This document shows positions 1 through 7,348 of a DNA stretch of 64,000 nucleotides, in pieces. The translations under genes were made by a program, and so were the position numbers. Each line of letters starts with the position of its first letter. Position 1 is the first letter of the stretch. Source of the DNA: Labrys sp. WJW (GTDB lineage Bacteria > Pseudomonadota > Alphaproteobacteria > Rhizobiales > Labraceae); NCBI RefSeq assembly GCF_001676615.1, contig NZ_LYXZ01000035.1, forward strand, positions 62,001-126,000, read 5' to 3'. The notes under the pieces were generated by a model. That model ran no database searches. It worked only from the letters and a program-made list of their open reading frames with translations, and had not been told where the DNA came from.

Positions 1-1
1 T

Positions 2-769
2 CACTACGGCACCGTTGGCCAGACGCTCTGGCATCTTGCCCTGTTCCTGATCGGCGCCTTCATCATGCGCGGTGCCGGTTGCACGCTCAACGACCTCGTG
101 GATCGCGACATCGACGACAAGGTCGAGCGCACGCGCTCGCGGCCAATCCCGTCGGGGCAGGTCACCGCCCTTGCCGCCGCGGTCTGGCTGGGGGCCCAGG
201 CCCTGGCTGGCCTCGTCATCCTGCTGCAATTCAATCTTTTCGCCGTGCTGCTGGGTATTTCATCGCTGGCGGTCGTAGCGATCTATCCCTTCATGAAGCG
301 CATCACCTCCTGGCCGCAAGCCGTTCTCGGCCTTGCTTTTTCCTGGGGAGCGCTGATGGGCTGGGCGGGTGCTGCAGCAGGGCTGGCCCAGCCGGCGCTG
401 CTGTTGTTCGCCGGATCGGTGCTGTGGGTGATCGCCTATGACACCATCTATGCCTGCCAGGACAAGGAGGACGATGCGATCGTCGGCGTACGCTCGACGG
501 CGCTGCTGTTCGGCGACAGGGCGCGTAGCGCGGTCGGTGCCTTCTACGCCGGCGCCGTAGTGCTGATCGGGCTGGCCTTGACGGCCAACGGAGCCGGCCT
601 GCTGTCCTATCTTGGCCTCATCGGTTTTGCTTTTCATCTCGCCCAGCAGGTCGTGCGCTTCGATCATCGCGACGGTGGGCTGTGCCTGATCCTGTTCCGC
701 TCCAATCGCGATGCCGGTGCCATCCTGTTTGCGGGCCTGATGGCGGATGGCCTCTGGAACTGGTTTTGA
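2..769 (+). CDS. ubiA: UbiA-family polyprenyltransferase, 5' end cut by the window edge
   Basis: Integral membrane prenyltransferase, most likely 4-hydroxybenzoate polyprenyltransferase of ubiquinone synthesis. The frame is open from base 2, so the true start lies outside the window and only about 255 C-terminal residues are seen; the family is usually near 310. The first Asp-rich site that binds the Mg-prenyl diphosphate is visible as NDLVDRDIDD, and the second as YDTIYACQDKEDD. Several hydrophobic segments separate them, as expected for this fold. The choice of UbiA over other family members (heme O or chlorophyll synthases) rests on overall resemblance. It runs tail to tail with the LysR gene that follows, with only eight bases between. 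Confidence 0.9.
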   Translation, partial: HYGTVGQTLWHLALFLIGAFIMRGAGCTLNDLVDRDIDDKVERTRSRPIPSGQVTALAAAVWLGAQALAGLVILLQFNLFAVLLGISSLAVVAIYPFMKRITSWPQAVLGLAFSWGALMGWAGAAAGLAQPALLLFAGSVLWVIAYDTIYACQDKEDDAIVGVRSTALLFGDRARSAVGAFYAGAVVLIGLALTANGAGLLSYLGLIGFAFHLAQQVVRFDHRDGGLCLILFRSNRDAGAILFAGLMADGLWNWF

Positions 770-777
770 GGCGGCCG

Positions 778-1677
778 TCAGGCCATCACCGCGGGCAGGG
801 CCGCAGCAAGGGCATCGACCGTCACGCGTACCTTCAGCGGCAGATGGGGCGTTTCAAGCCATAGCGCATAGGCATCGTAGAGATAGTCCGGCTGATCCGG
901 CAGGAGCTTGACCAAGGCGCCAGCCGTGATGCGCTCGCGGACCAACCAGGAGGGAAGCCAGGCCAGGCCCATGCCGGCTGTCGCCGCGTCGGCGATGGCG
1001 GCGAGATCGTCCAGCCGCAATCGGCCGTTCGGCATGAACTCGCGTGGCTGTCCTTGCGCTGTCGGGAAAAGCCAAGGGCGAATCCGGCCTGAGCGGCGAT
1101 AGATGACGCAAGCATGACCGGCGAGATCCTCGACCCCTAGGGGCGTGCCATGATCGGCGAGGTAGGAGGGGGCGGCGCACAGGATCATGCGCTGGCGCGC
1201 GACACGGCGCGCGATGATGCCGGCCCTGTCGTCGAGCACGCCGGTGCGGATCGCCAGATCGCAACCGTTCTCGGCAAGATCGACGATGGGATCGCCGAGC
1301 GACAGGTCGAATTCGAGGGCGGGATGCCGCCGTGCGAGTTCCAGCAGGACCGGCATGATGCAGTGCCGGCCGAACAGGGCGGGCATGGCCACCCGCAATT
1401 TGCCCCGTGGTTCGGACAGTTGGTCCGCCGCGAGGGCGTCCGCGGCCTCGGCTTCCGCGAGCACGACGCGGCAACGTTCATAATAGGCCCGGCCGAACTC
1501 CGTCAGGCTCTGACGGCGGGTGGTTCGGTTGAGCAGGCGGACGCCGAGACGCTCTTCCAGGAAGCGGACATGCTTGCCCACCATCGGCCCGGACAGATCG
1601 AGGGCCGCGGCCGCCGCGGCGAAGGAGCCGAGATCGACGGCTCTGACGAAGACGGCCATGCTTTCGAGGCGGCCCAT
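778..1677 (-). CDS. LysR-family transcriptional regulator
   Basis: DNA-binding regulator of 299 residues, the normal LysR length. The N-terminal winged helix (about residues 1-60, with DLGSFAAAAAALDLS and VGKHVRFLEERLGVRLLNR) is followed by a substrate-binding-like effector domain. The start at 1677 gives MGRLESMAVF; an internal Met at residue 7 is also possible. It is transcribed away from the quinone-reductase-like gene at 1781, the usual arrangement for a LysR protein and its target. A short inverted repeat sits in the shared gap. The effector is unknown. Confidence 0.93.
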   Translation of the reverse strand: MGRLESMAVFVRAVDLGSFAAAAAALDLSGPMVGKHVRFLEERLGVRLLNRTTRRQSLTEFGRAYYERCRVVLAEAEAADALAADQLSEPRGKLRVAMPALFGRHCIMPVLLELARRHPALEFDLSLGDPIVDLAENGCDLAIRTGVLDDRAGIIARRVARQRMILCAAPSYLADHGTPLGVEDLAGHACVIYRRSGRIRPWLFPTAQGQPREFMPNGRLRLDDLAAIADAATAGMGLAWLPSWLVRERITAGALVKLLPDQPDYLYDAYALWLETPHLPLKVRVTVDALAAALPAVMA

Positions 1678-1689
1678 TATTCAAAACCA

Positions 1690-1717
1690 ACGGTTTCTTC
1701 TTCTCTGCCGAAACCGT
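1690..1717. promoter_or_regulatory. Inverted repeat in the LysR / oxidoreductase divergent gap
   Basis: Perfect 8-base arms ACGGTTTC (1690-1697) and GAAACCGT (1710-1717) separated by 12 bases lie in the 103-base gap between the divergent LysR and oxidoreductase genes. The size suits a LysR operator. This is inferred from position and symmetry. Confidence 0.45.
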
Positions 1718-1780
1718 CATTTATCGCGAAAAATCGCCGGTGCATAGCTCATTCAGTTCAATTGATTAGGAGTTACAGTG

Positions 1781-2770
1781 ATGTCTCGTGTCGTTCGCTT
1801 CCATCGCCATGGCGGCCCGGAGGTCCTGCGCATCGAGGAAGCAGAACTTCCGCTGCCGGACCGGGGCGAAATCCGCATTCAGGTCAAGGCGCTGGGACTG
1901 AACCGGGCGGAAGCCTTGTTGCGCCAGGGCAGCTATATCGAGACGCCGACCCTGCCCTCGGGACTTGGCCTGGAGGCTGCGGGCGTGGTTGAAAGCCTGG
2001 GTCCCGGCGTGGGTGGCTTCTCGCTTGGCGATGCCGTCAGTATCGTCCCGCCGCAATCGATGGTGCGCTGGCCGGCCTATGGCGAACTGGCGACCTTTCC
2101 CGCCGGCCTCGTCGTCAAGCATCCGCCGTTACTCGGTTGGGCCGATGCCGCAGCGCTCTGGATGCCATATCTTACCGGCTATGGGGCCTTGATCGACATT
2201 GCCAAGGTTCGACCGGGTGAGTTCGTGGCGATCACGGCCGCCTCGAGCAGCGTGGGGCTGGCGGCGATCCAGATCGCCAATCATCTTGGCGCCCGGCCGA
2301 TCGCGATCACGCGGACCTCCGCCAAGCGACAGGCGCTGCTGGATCACGGCGCCGGCGATGCCATTGCGGCCGAGGAGGAAGATCTCGAAGCACGCCTGAG
2401 GGCGATCGCCGGGCCGCAAGGGGTGAGGGTGGTGTTCGATGCGATCGGTGGTCCGCTCTTCGTACCGCTCACGGCCGTCATGGCGCGTGGCGGCATGCTG
2501 ATCGAATATGGCGGCCTGAGCAGCGAGCCGACGCCTTTTCCGCTGTTCACGGTATTGAGCAGGAGCCTGACGCTGCGCGGCTATCTCGTCCACGAGATCA
2601 CGGGCGATCCCGCGCGCCTCGAGGCTGCCAAGGCCTTCATCCTCGATGGAGTGCAAAAAGGTGCGCTTCGTCCCGTGATCGCCAGGACCTTCGCCTTCGA
2701 GCAGATCGTCGAGGCTCACCGCTTCCTGGAGAGCAACCAGCAACTCGGCAAGGTGGTGGTGACATTGTAA
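1781..2770 (+). CDS. Zinc-independent MDR oxidoreductase, quinone reductase-like
   Basis: Medium-chain dehydrogenase/reductase of 329 residues resembling NADPH:quinone oxidoreductases and crotonyl-CoA reductase-like enzymes. It has the GroES-like N-terminal domain (EVLRIEEAELPLPDRGEIRI, GLGLEAAGVVESLGPGV) and a Rossmann domain with the short nucleotide-binding stretch AASSSVGLAAIQIA. The zinc-binding Cys/His set of alcohol dehydrogenases is not seen. ATG at 1781 is preferred over GTG at 1778, because TAGGAG at 1767-1772 is well spaced. It is divergent from a LysR gene that probably controls it. The true substrate cannot be read from sequence. Confidence 0.88.
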   Translation: MSRVVRFHRHGGPEVLRIEEAELPLPDRGEIRIQVKALGLNRAEALLRQGSYIETPTLPSGLGLEAAGVVESLGPGVGGFSLGDAVSIVPPQSMVRWPAYGELATFPAGLVVKHPPLLGWADAAALWMPYLTGYGALIDIAKVRPGEFVAITAASSSVGLAAIQIANHLGARPIAITRTSAKRQALLDHGAGDAIAAEEEDLEARLRAIAGPQGVRVVFDAIGGPLFVPLTAVMARGGMLIEYGGLSSEPTPFPLFTVLSRSLTLRGYLVHEITGDPARLEAAKAFILDGVQKGALRPVIARTFAFEQIVEAHRFLESNQQLGKVVVTL

Positions 2771-2779
2771 ACGATCTGC

Positions 2780-2816
2780 CCCGGTTCCGGTCGCAATGCG
2801 ATTGTCCGGAACCGGG
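2780..2816. terminator. Stem-loop between convergent genes
   Basis: An 11-base perfect stem (CCCGGTTCCGG at 2780-2790 pairing with 2806-2816) with a 15-base loop lies between the converging oxidoreductase and VOC genes. There is no clear T-tract, so intrinsic termination is possible but not certain. Confidence 0.5.
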
Positions 2817-2835
2817 ATGCTGATTTCAGAAGGGT

Positions 2836-3207
2836 TCAGTGCTCCTGCAACTGTTCGGCGAAGCGGATCAGGTTGCCGTGGCAATCCGTGATCGAGAATT
2901 CGCGCGTCCCCCAGGGCTTGGCGTCGAGATGGCCCTTGCGGTGCACGATATTGAGCGCATTGAAATGCTCGTAGAGTGTCGCGATGCCGGTGACTTCCAG
3001 CCAGCAGCTGGTCGCCTGCGGTACCCGGCGATTGCCGGTCAGCCAGAAGCTGAGGCGCACGCCGTCGCGATGCAGGAGCAGGAAGGAAATATCGCTGTGC
3101 AGCACCTCGAAGCCGAGCTTCTGGTAGAACTGCGTGGTCTCCTCGAAACTGAGCGAAGCGAGGGTGGGGATTGCACCGGTGAGGCGTGCGGTCACGGCCT
3201 GGTTCAT
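2836..3207 (-). CDS. VOC-superfamily (bleomycin-resistance-like) small protein coupled to hmuS
   Basis: Protein of 123 residues with the vicinal oxygen chelate / bleomycin-resistance fold: an N-terminal strand then FEETTQFYQKLGFEVL, and the C-terminal KPWGTREFSITDCHGNLIRF, which matches the drug-binding type of the family. The ATG at 3207 overlaps the hmuS stop by four bases (3204-3207), so the two are probably translationally coupled. A longer reading frame extends upstream, but only as a shadow inside hmuS. Location at the end of a heme-uptake operon suggests a role with a planar aromatic ligand such as heme or a heme breakdown product. That is inference; plain bleomycin-type resistance is the alternative. 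Confidence 0.85.
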   Translation of the reverse strand: MNQAVTARLTGAIPTLASLSFEETTQFYQKLGFEVLHSDISFLLLHRDGVRLSFWLTGNRRVPQATSCWLEVTGIATLYEHFNALNIVHRKGHLDAKPWGTREFSITDCHGNLIRFAEQLQEH

Positions 3208-4082
3208 GAGGTTGCCACCTTTTCCAGGATGCCGCGCCAGACTGCCTGCTGAACGGCAGTGGCACCATCGTCGGCGCGCAGCCGCGCGGCCTCGCCGCCT
3301 GAGGCGAGGTGCAGCACCAGGCTCGGCCTGTCGCCGGGCTCGACGCTGCCGCCAGACAAGGGTTTCTCGTTGAGATGCCAGTCGAAGCCGGGGTCGAGCA
3401 CGTTGAGCCAGGGGCCCATCCTGACGATCCGTACCAGCGGCCCGCAATGGCTCTGCCTGACGCCGTGATTGGCGACTTCCAGCCGGACCGGAATGGCCTC
3501 GGCGGCTGCAGCCTCCAACACAGCCTGGAGGTCGACCGGGGTGCCGGCCGGAGCGGCTTCCGCCGCCATTGCGGCAGGGCGGGAGAAGGAGATGGGCTGT
3601 ACGTCCTCCGGCCAGGCAAGATCCGCCAGGAGCCGTTCGAACGCGGCATGATCGGCCTTGTCACGGGCGTAGATCTTCCAGAGCGCGTTGCCCGCCGCAT
3701 CGAACAACTGGATGCTGCGCAACGGTCCCTTGGGGTTGGCATCCTCCACATAAAAGGCGTGCGCGATCGTTGAAGGTATCAAGGTAAGGTCGAACCCGGT
3801 GCCGGAGAAACGAATCTCACCATCGGAGTCGACGCCGACAGGGAAGGCCACATCCTTTTCATGCACGGCCGACTCATTGCGGATGAGTGACATGACGGTA
3901 TCCAGGTGCGGCAAGGCAGCGCAGAGCGCGTCGATCCGGACAGCCAGGCGTTTCACACCTTCGTCGATCCGGGTCTCCAGCAGGGCGGCTTCCGAAACCC
4001 CCAATTGCGCCGCGGCATCGCGAATGCGCAATCCGGACTGACTTTCCCGGAGAGACTGCCACCGTTGTTTTAACTCGCTCAT
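3204..4082 (-). CDS. hmuS: HmuS/HemS-like heme protein, short form lacking the central ligand segment
   Basis: Cytoplasmic heme-handling protein of the HemS/ChuS/HmuS family. It has the N-terminal helical part (residues 1-55, RIRDAAAQLGVSEAALLETR), the first repeat (SAVHEKDV... SIQLFDAAGNALWKIY, about 70-140) and the second repeat (VANHGVRQSHCGPL, WLNVLDPGFDWHL, about 200-290). It is 292 residues long, against about 340-350 for known members. The missing stretch lies near residues 170-185, between the repeats, where characterised proteins carry the helix with the heme-ligand His. The start at 4082 follows AAGGGAA. It is divergent from the heme receptor gene and overlaps the VOC gene downstream. 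Storage, delivery or regulation of heme is possible; heme cleavage is doubtful. Confidence 0.85.
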   Translation of the reverse strand: MSELKQRWQSLRESQSGLRIRDAAAQLGVSEAALLETRIDEGVKRLAVRIDALCAALPHLDTVMSLIRNESAVHEKDVAFPVGVDSDGEIRFSGTGFDLTLIPSTIAHAFYVEDANPKGPLRSIQLFDAAGNALWKIYARDKADHAAFERLLADLAWPEDVQPISFSRPAAMAAEAAPAGTPVDLQAVLEAAAAEAIPVRLEVANHGVRQSHCGPLVRIVRMGPWLNVLDPGFDWHLNEKPLSGGSVEPGDRPSLVLHLASGGEAARLRADDGATAVQQAVWRGILEKVATS

Positions 4083-4153
4083 TTCCCTTCTTTCCTTCGG
4101 TTCTGATCGGCGCAAAATAGAAAAATTCAAAACTGGACGTCACAAGGAGTTAT

Positions 4154-4178
4154 GCAGTTTAGAATAAAGAAAAACTGC
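4154..4178. promoter_or_regulatory. Inverted repeat and first copy of a 14-base motif, hmuS side
   Basis: GCAGTTT (4154-4160) pairs with AAACTGC (4172-4178) across 11 bases. The block starts with GCAGTTTAGAATAA, which recurs with one change at 4295-4308 beside the receptor gene. The TTTAGAA core resembles Irr-type iron control elements of rhizobia. It is a candidate operator for the divergent heme genes. The gap also holds a -35-like TTGACA at 4213-4218 without a convincing -10. Confidence 0.4.
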
Positions 4179-4276
4179 GCAAATTATGCTAATAAAATCA
4201 GGCATTAATTCCTTGACACGTCCTGTTTGCTGCCGCAAATCGCTCAAAATTGTATGAAACGGCGTCTGCTTCTACA

Positions 4277-4308
4277 AGATAAATTATCTGCAGCGCAGTT
4301 TTGAATAA
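4277..4308. promoter_or_regulatory. 13-base palindrome plus second copy of the 14-base motif, receptor side
   Basis: AGATAAATTATCT (4277-4289) is a perfect palindrome around a central A. It is followed at 4295-4308 by GCAGTTTTGAATAA, the second copy of the motif at 4154. Both lie within 55 bases of the receptor start. They probably bind an iron- or heme-responsive regulator; neither RirA nor Irr is encoded in the window. Confidence 0.4.
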
Positions 4309-4328
4309 TTATACGTTGCGGAGCCGAG

Positions 4329-6461
4329 ATGGTCAGGTCGAATTACATGCGCAGTCGCAGCCTTGCGACAGTAGCTGCTCTAGCCTTGCTGGCGGGAAGC
4401 GTGACGCTGGCACGCGCCCAGCAGGCGCCGGCCGGCCAGGCTGCCGCAGCCGACGAGCCGGTGGTGCTCGATACCGTAACGGTAACGGCGACCAAGACGT
4501 CGGAGAAGCTGATCGACACGCTGGGCGGCGTCAGCCAGATCACCCAGGCGGAGATCGACCGGGCCCAGCCCGCTTCGGTTTCGGATCTGTTGAAGACAGT
4601 GCCGGGCGTCACCACGCAGGTGAGTTCGAACGACCCGATGCAGTCGATCAACATTCGCGGCATGCAGGATTTCGGCCGCGTCAACGTCTTGGTCGACGGT
4701 GCGCGGCAGGACTACCAGATCTCCGGCCACAACGCGAATGGCAGCTTCTATCTTGAGCCCGAATTCATCGACAATATCGACATCGTGCGCGGGCCGATCT
4801 CCAACCTCTACGGCTCGGGCGCTATCGGCGGCGTCGCCTCCTTCACCACCCGCGGCATCGATTCCATCCTGACGCCGGACCAGAACTGGGGCGTGGAGCA
4901 GAAGGTCGGCGTTTCCTCCAACGGCCTCGGTGCCTTCACCTCGACCTCGGCGGGCATGCGCTTCGGCACCGTCGCCGACATCTATGGCCAGTTCATCTAT
5001 CGCGGTGCCGGTGACTATCGCGACGGCGACGGCGATCGCGTCCGCGATACCGGCAAGAACAATTTCGGTGGGTTGTTCAAGGTCAACTATCATCCCGGCG
5101 ATGGGCAGACCATCAGCCTCAGTGCGCTCAGCCAGAAGTTCGACTACGACAACAATGGCACTAGCCAGGGCGGTTCGCGTTGGCGCAACGACGTCACGAC
5201 TTCGACCTTCACTGCGGGCTACAAGTTCGAAAGTCCCGACAATCCCCTGATCAACTTCAGCGCCAAGGCGTATTACTCGCAGACGGAAAACCAGCAGACC
5301 ATCCTGGTTCCGAACGCGACCTACCAGGCGCTCGGGGTCCAGCCCGGCGACAAGCTCTTCGATCGCATCGGCACCTTTGGCTTCGACGTCTACAACACGT
5401 CACGCTTCTCGACCGGCAGCATCGATCACGCCCTGACCTATGGCGCGGATGCAGCCTTTGACAAGGTCAAGACCCAAGATCGAGCCGGCGGTTACGTATC
5501 GGCGCTGACACCGTCCGGCGACCGACGCCTGCTGGGCGCCTATATCCAGGATGAGATGCGCTATGGCGGCTGGCTGCGCGTTCAGGCGGGCCTTCGCTAT
5601 GACGACTATCGTCTCGAGGGGGGGCAATATAGCTCGAGCGGATCACACTGGTCTCCCAAATTCACTGTGGGTGTGACCCCGATCAAAGGTATCGAACTCT
5701 ACGGCACCTATGCCGAGGGCTATCGTGCGCCATCTATTACAGAAACGCTGATCTCCGGCACACATCCCTATCCGGCCTTCATCATCCTGCCCAATCCGAA
5801 TTTGCGCCCGGAAGTCGGCCGGAACTTCGAGGCTGGAACCAACATCAAATATGACAACGTCTTCCGTGACGGTGACAATTTCCGGGCCAAGATCACCGGC
5901 TTCGTCAACAATGTCGAAGACTACATTGACATGGCGTCCACCGGTGACTCCTATCTGGTGCCCTTCATACCCGGCATGCCGGTCAGCGTCTGCCAGTTCC
6001 AGCCGCAGCTGTGTTTCCCCATTCAGTCGCAGCAATATGTGAACATCGCCAAGGCGCGCCTGATGGGTGTCGAATTGGAGGCAGCGTATGACTGGGGTGG
6101 CGGTTTCGTATCGATTGCCGGCTCGCACACCAATGGCAAGAACAGGATTACCGGCCTGCCGCTCAACACCGTAGCGCCCAACAAGGTCAGCGGTACCGTG
6201 GGCTTGCGCTTTCTGGACGACCGCCTGACGATCGGTTCGCGCGTCACCCTGGTCGGTGCGACGTCCCGCAAGGTGACCGAGCCAACCGGCGGCTATGGCC
6301 TGGTCGACGTCTTTGCCAGCTACAAATACAGCGACAATGTCAGCGCCAGCCTGGCTGTCGATAACATCTTCGACCGCCGCTACAAGGCGTTCCTCAACTC
6401 CGACTACTCCACCGGCCTGGCGGCGAAGTTCGCGCTCACCGTCAAGCTCGCAGGCAAGTGA
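4329..6461 (+). CDS. hmuR: TonB-dependent heme/hemoglobin receptor
   Basis: Outer-membrane receptor of 710 residues. A signal peptide (about 7-30) is followed by a TonB box (DTVTVTAT, 48-55), the plug domain (QITQAEIDRAQPASVSDLLK... PISNLYGSGAIGG) and a beta-barrel ending in a hydrophobic/aromatic strand region. Heme receptors of the HemR type carry a His between a FRAP and an NPNL motif; here YRAP is at 465-468, His at 479 and NPNL at 489-492, which supports heme as ligand. The start at 4329 has GGAG just upstream; Met at residue 7 is the alternative. It is first gene of the rightward heme operon, and its stop overlaps the Shine-Dalgarno sequence of hmuT. Confidence 0.94.
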   Translation: MVRSNYMRSRSLATVAALALLAGSVTLARAQQAPAGQAAAADEPVVLDTVTVTATKTSEKLIDTLGGVSQITQAEIDRAQPASVSDLLKTVPGVTTQVSSNDPMQSINIRGMQDFGRVNVLVDGARQDYQISGHNANGSFYLEPEFIDNIDIVRGPISNLYGSGAIGGVASFTTRGIDSILTPDQNWGVEQKVGVSSNGLGAFTSTSAGMRFGTVADIYGQFIYRGAGDYRDGDGDRVRDTGKNNFGGLFKVNYHPGDGQTISLSALSQKFDYDNNGTSQGGSRWRNDVTTSTFTAGYKFESPDNPLINFSAKAYYSQTENQQTILVPNATYQALGVQPGDKLFDRIGTFGFDVYNTSRFSTGSIDHALTYGADAAFDKVKTQDRAGGYVSALTPSGDRRLLGAYIQDEMRYGGWLRVQAGLRYDDYRLEGGQYSSSGSHWSPKFTVGVTPIKGIELYGTYAEGYRAPSITETLISGTHPYPAFIILPNPNLRPEVGRNFEAGTNIKYDNVFRDGDNFRAKITGFVNNVEDYIDMASTGDSYLVPFIPGMPVSVCQFQPQLCFPIQSQQYVNIAKARLMGVELEAAYDWGGGFVSIAGSHTNGKNRITGLPLNTVAPNKVSGTVGLRFLDDRLTIGSRVTLVGATSRKVTEPTGGYGLVDVFASYKYSDNVSASLAVDNIFDRRYKAFLNSDYSTGLAAKFALTVKLAGK

Positions 6462-6471
6462 GGAGGCGGTG

Positions 6472-7344
6472 ATGGGAACTCCCGAACTCAGTCGCCGTAA
6501 TATCCTGGCCGGTGCGTTCGCCTTGCTGGCCCTGCCGTCCATGGCGCGCGCCGAAGGCATCCAGCGCGTGGTCTGCGCCGGGGCGGATGTCACAGAGATC
6601 GTGGCCAGGCTGGCCGGCGTCACGGTCATCCAGGGCGTCGATTCCACCTCCAAGGCGCCGCCCGAGGTGACCAAGCTGCCGTCCATCGGTTATCTCAGGC
6701 AGATCTCGGTGGAGGGCATCCTTTCCCTCAAGCCGGACATCCTGATCGCCAATCGCGACCTCGGACCGCCGACCGCGGTCGAGCAATTGCGCAGCACGGG
6801 ACTGCGCATCGAGATCGTCGCCTTCCCCCTGAGCGGGGAGGGCATGGCCGCCAAGATCAAGCATGTCGGCGCCTTGCTCGGGCGCGAGAAGGACGCCGAG
6901 GCGCTGGCCGCGACGGTGAGCGCCACCATGGTCGACGTCTCCAAGCGCCTCGACGGCATCACCAGTCATCCCAGTATCGGCTTCATCCGTTCCATTGATG
7001 GCGGCACGCCGATGGCAGGCGGCAAGATGGGGCTGGTCGATGCCACCTATGCCCTGGCCGGCGGCGCCAATGCCTTCGGCGACTTCCCCTTGTTCAAGCC
7101 GGTGTCGCGCGAGGTGCTCGCTGCCACGCCGCCGGATTTCATCCTGGCCGACAGCGCGGTTGTTTCCAATACCGGCGGCGCGGCGGCCTTTCTCGATCAG
7201 CTGGGATTGACCTCGGCCTTTGCGGGCCGGCCCGACCGGCTGGTCGAGACCGATCTTTCCACGCTGTTCAGTTTCGGGCCATCGGCGGCCACGCAGATCC
7301 AGTCGCTGGCGCGGCGCCTGCATCCGGATCGGTTCTCGGGGTAG
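6472..7344 (+). CDS. hmuT: Periplasmic heme-binding protein HmuT
   Basis: Substrate-binding protein of the heme ABC importer, 290 residues. The N-terminus has a twin-arginine-like signal (SRRNILAGAFALLAL, cleavage near ARA at 27), so Tat export is possible. The mature part shows the BtuF/PhuT-like fold, with VCAGADVTEIVARLAG and GYLRQISVEGILSLKPDI. Tyr74 in that second block lines up with the heme-ligand Tyr known in ShuT/PhuT. ATG at 6472 follows AGGAGG at 6461-6466, which overlaps the receptor stop. Four bases separate it from hmuU. Confidence 0.94.
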   Translation: MGTPELSRRNILAGAFALLALPSMARAEGIQRVVCAGADVTEIVARLAGVTVIQGVDSTSKAPPEVTKLPSIGYLRQISVEGILSLKPDILIANRDLGPPTAVEQLRSTGLRIEIVAFPLSGEGMAAKIKHVGALLGREKDAEALAATVSATMVDVSKRLDGITSHPSIGFIRSIDGGTPMAGGKMGLVDATYALAGGANAFGDFPLFKPVSREVLAATPPDFILADSAVVSNTGGAAAFLDQLGLTSAFAGRPDRLVETDLSTLFSFGPSAATQIQSLARRLHPDRFSG

Positions 7345-7348
7345 GGTG

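Noticed and set aside
2836-3447. Longer 203-residue frame for the VOC gene
   Set aside because: The first 80 residues are Arg-rich and lie inside hmuS in another frame. The VOC fold begins at the Met at 3207, with an ATGA overlap.
2129-3751. 540-residue leftward frame across the oxidoreductase, VOC and hmuS genes
   Set aside because: It crosses three clear genes in wrong frames and has no domain.
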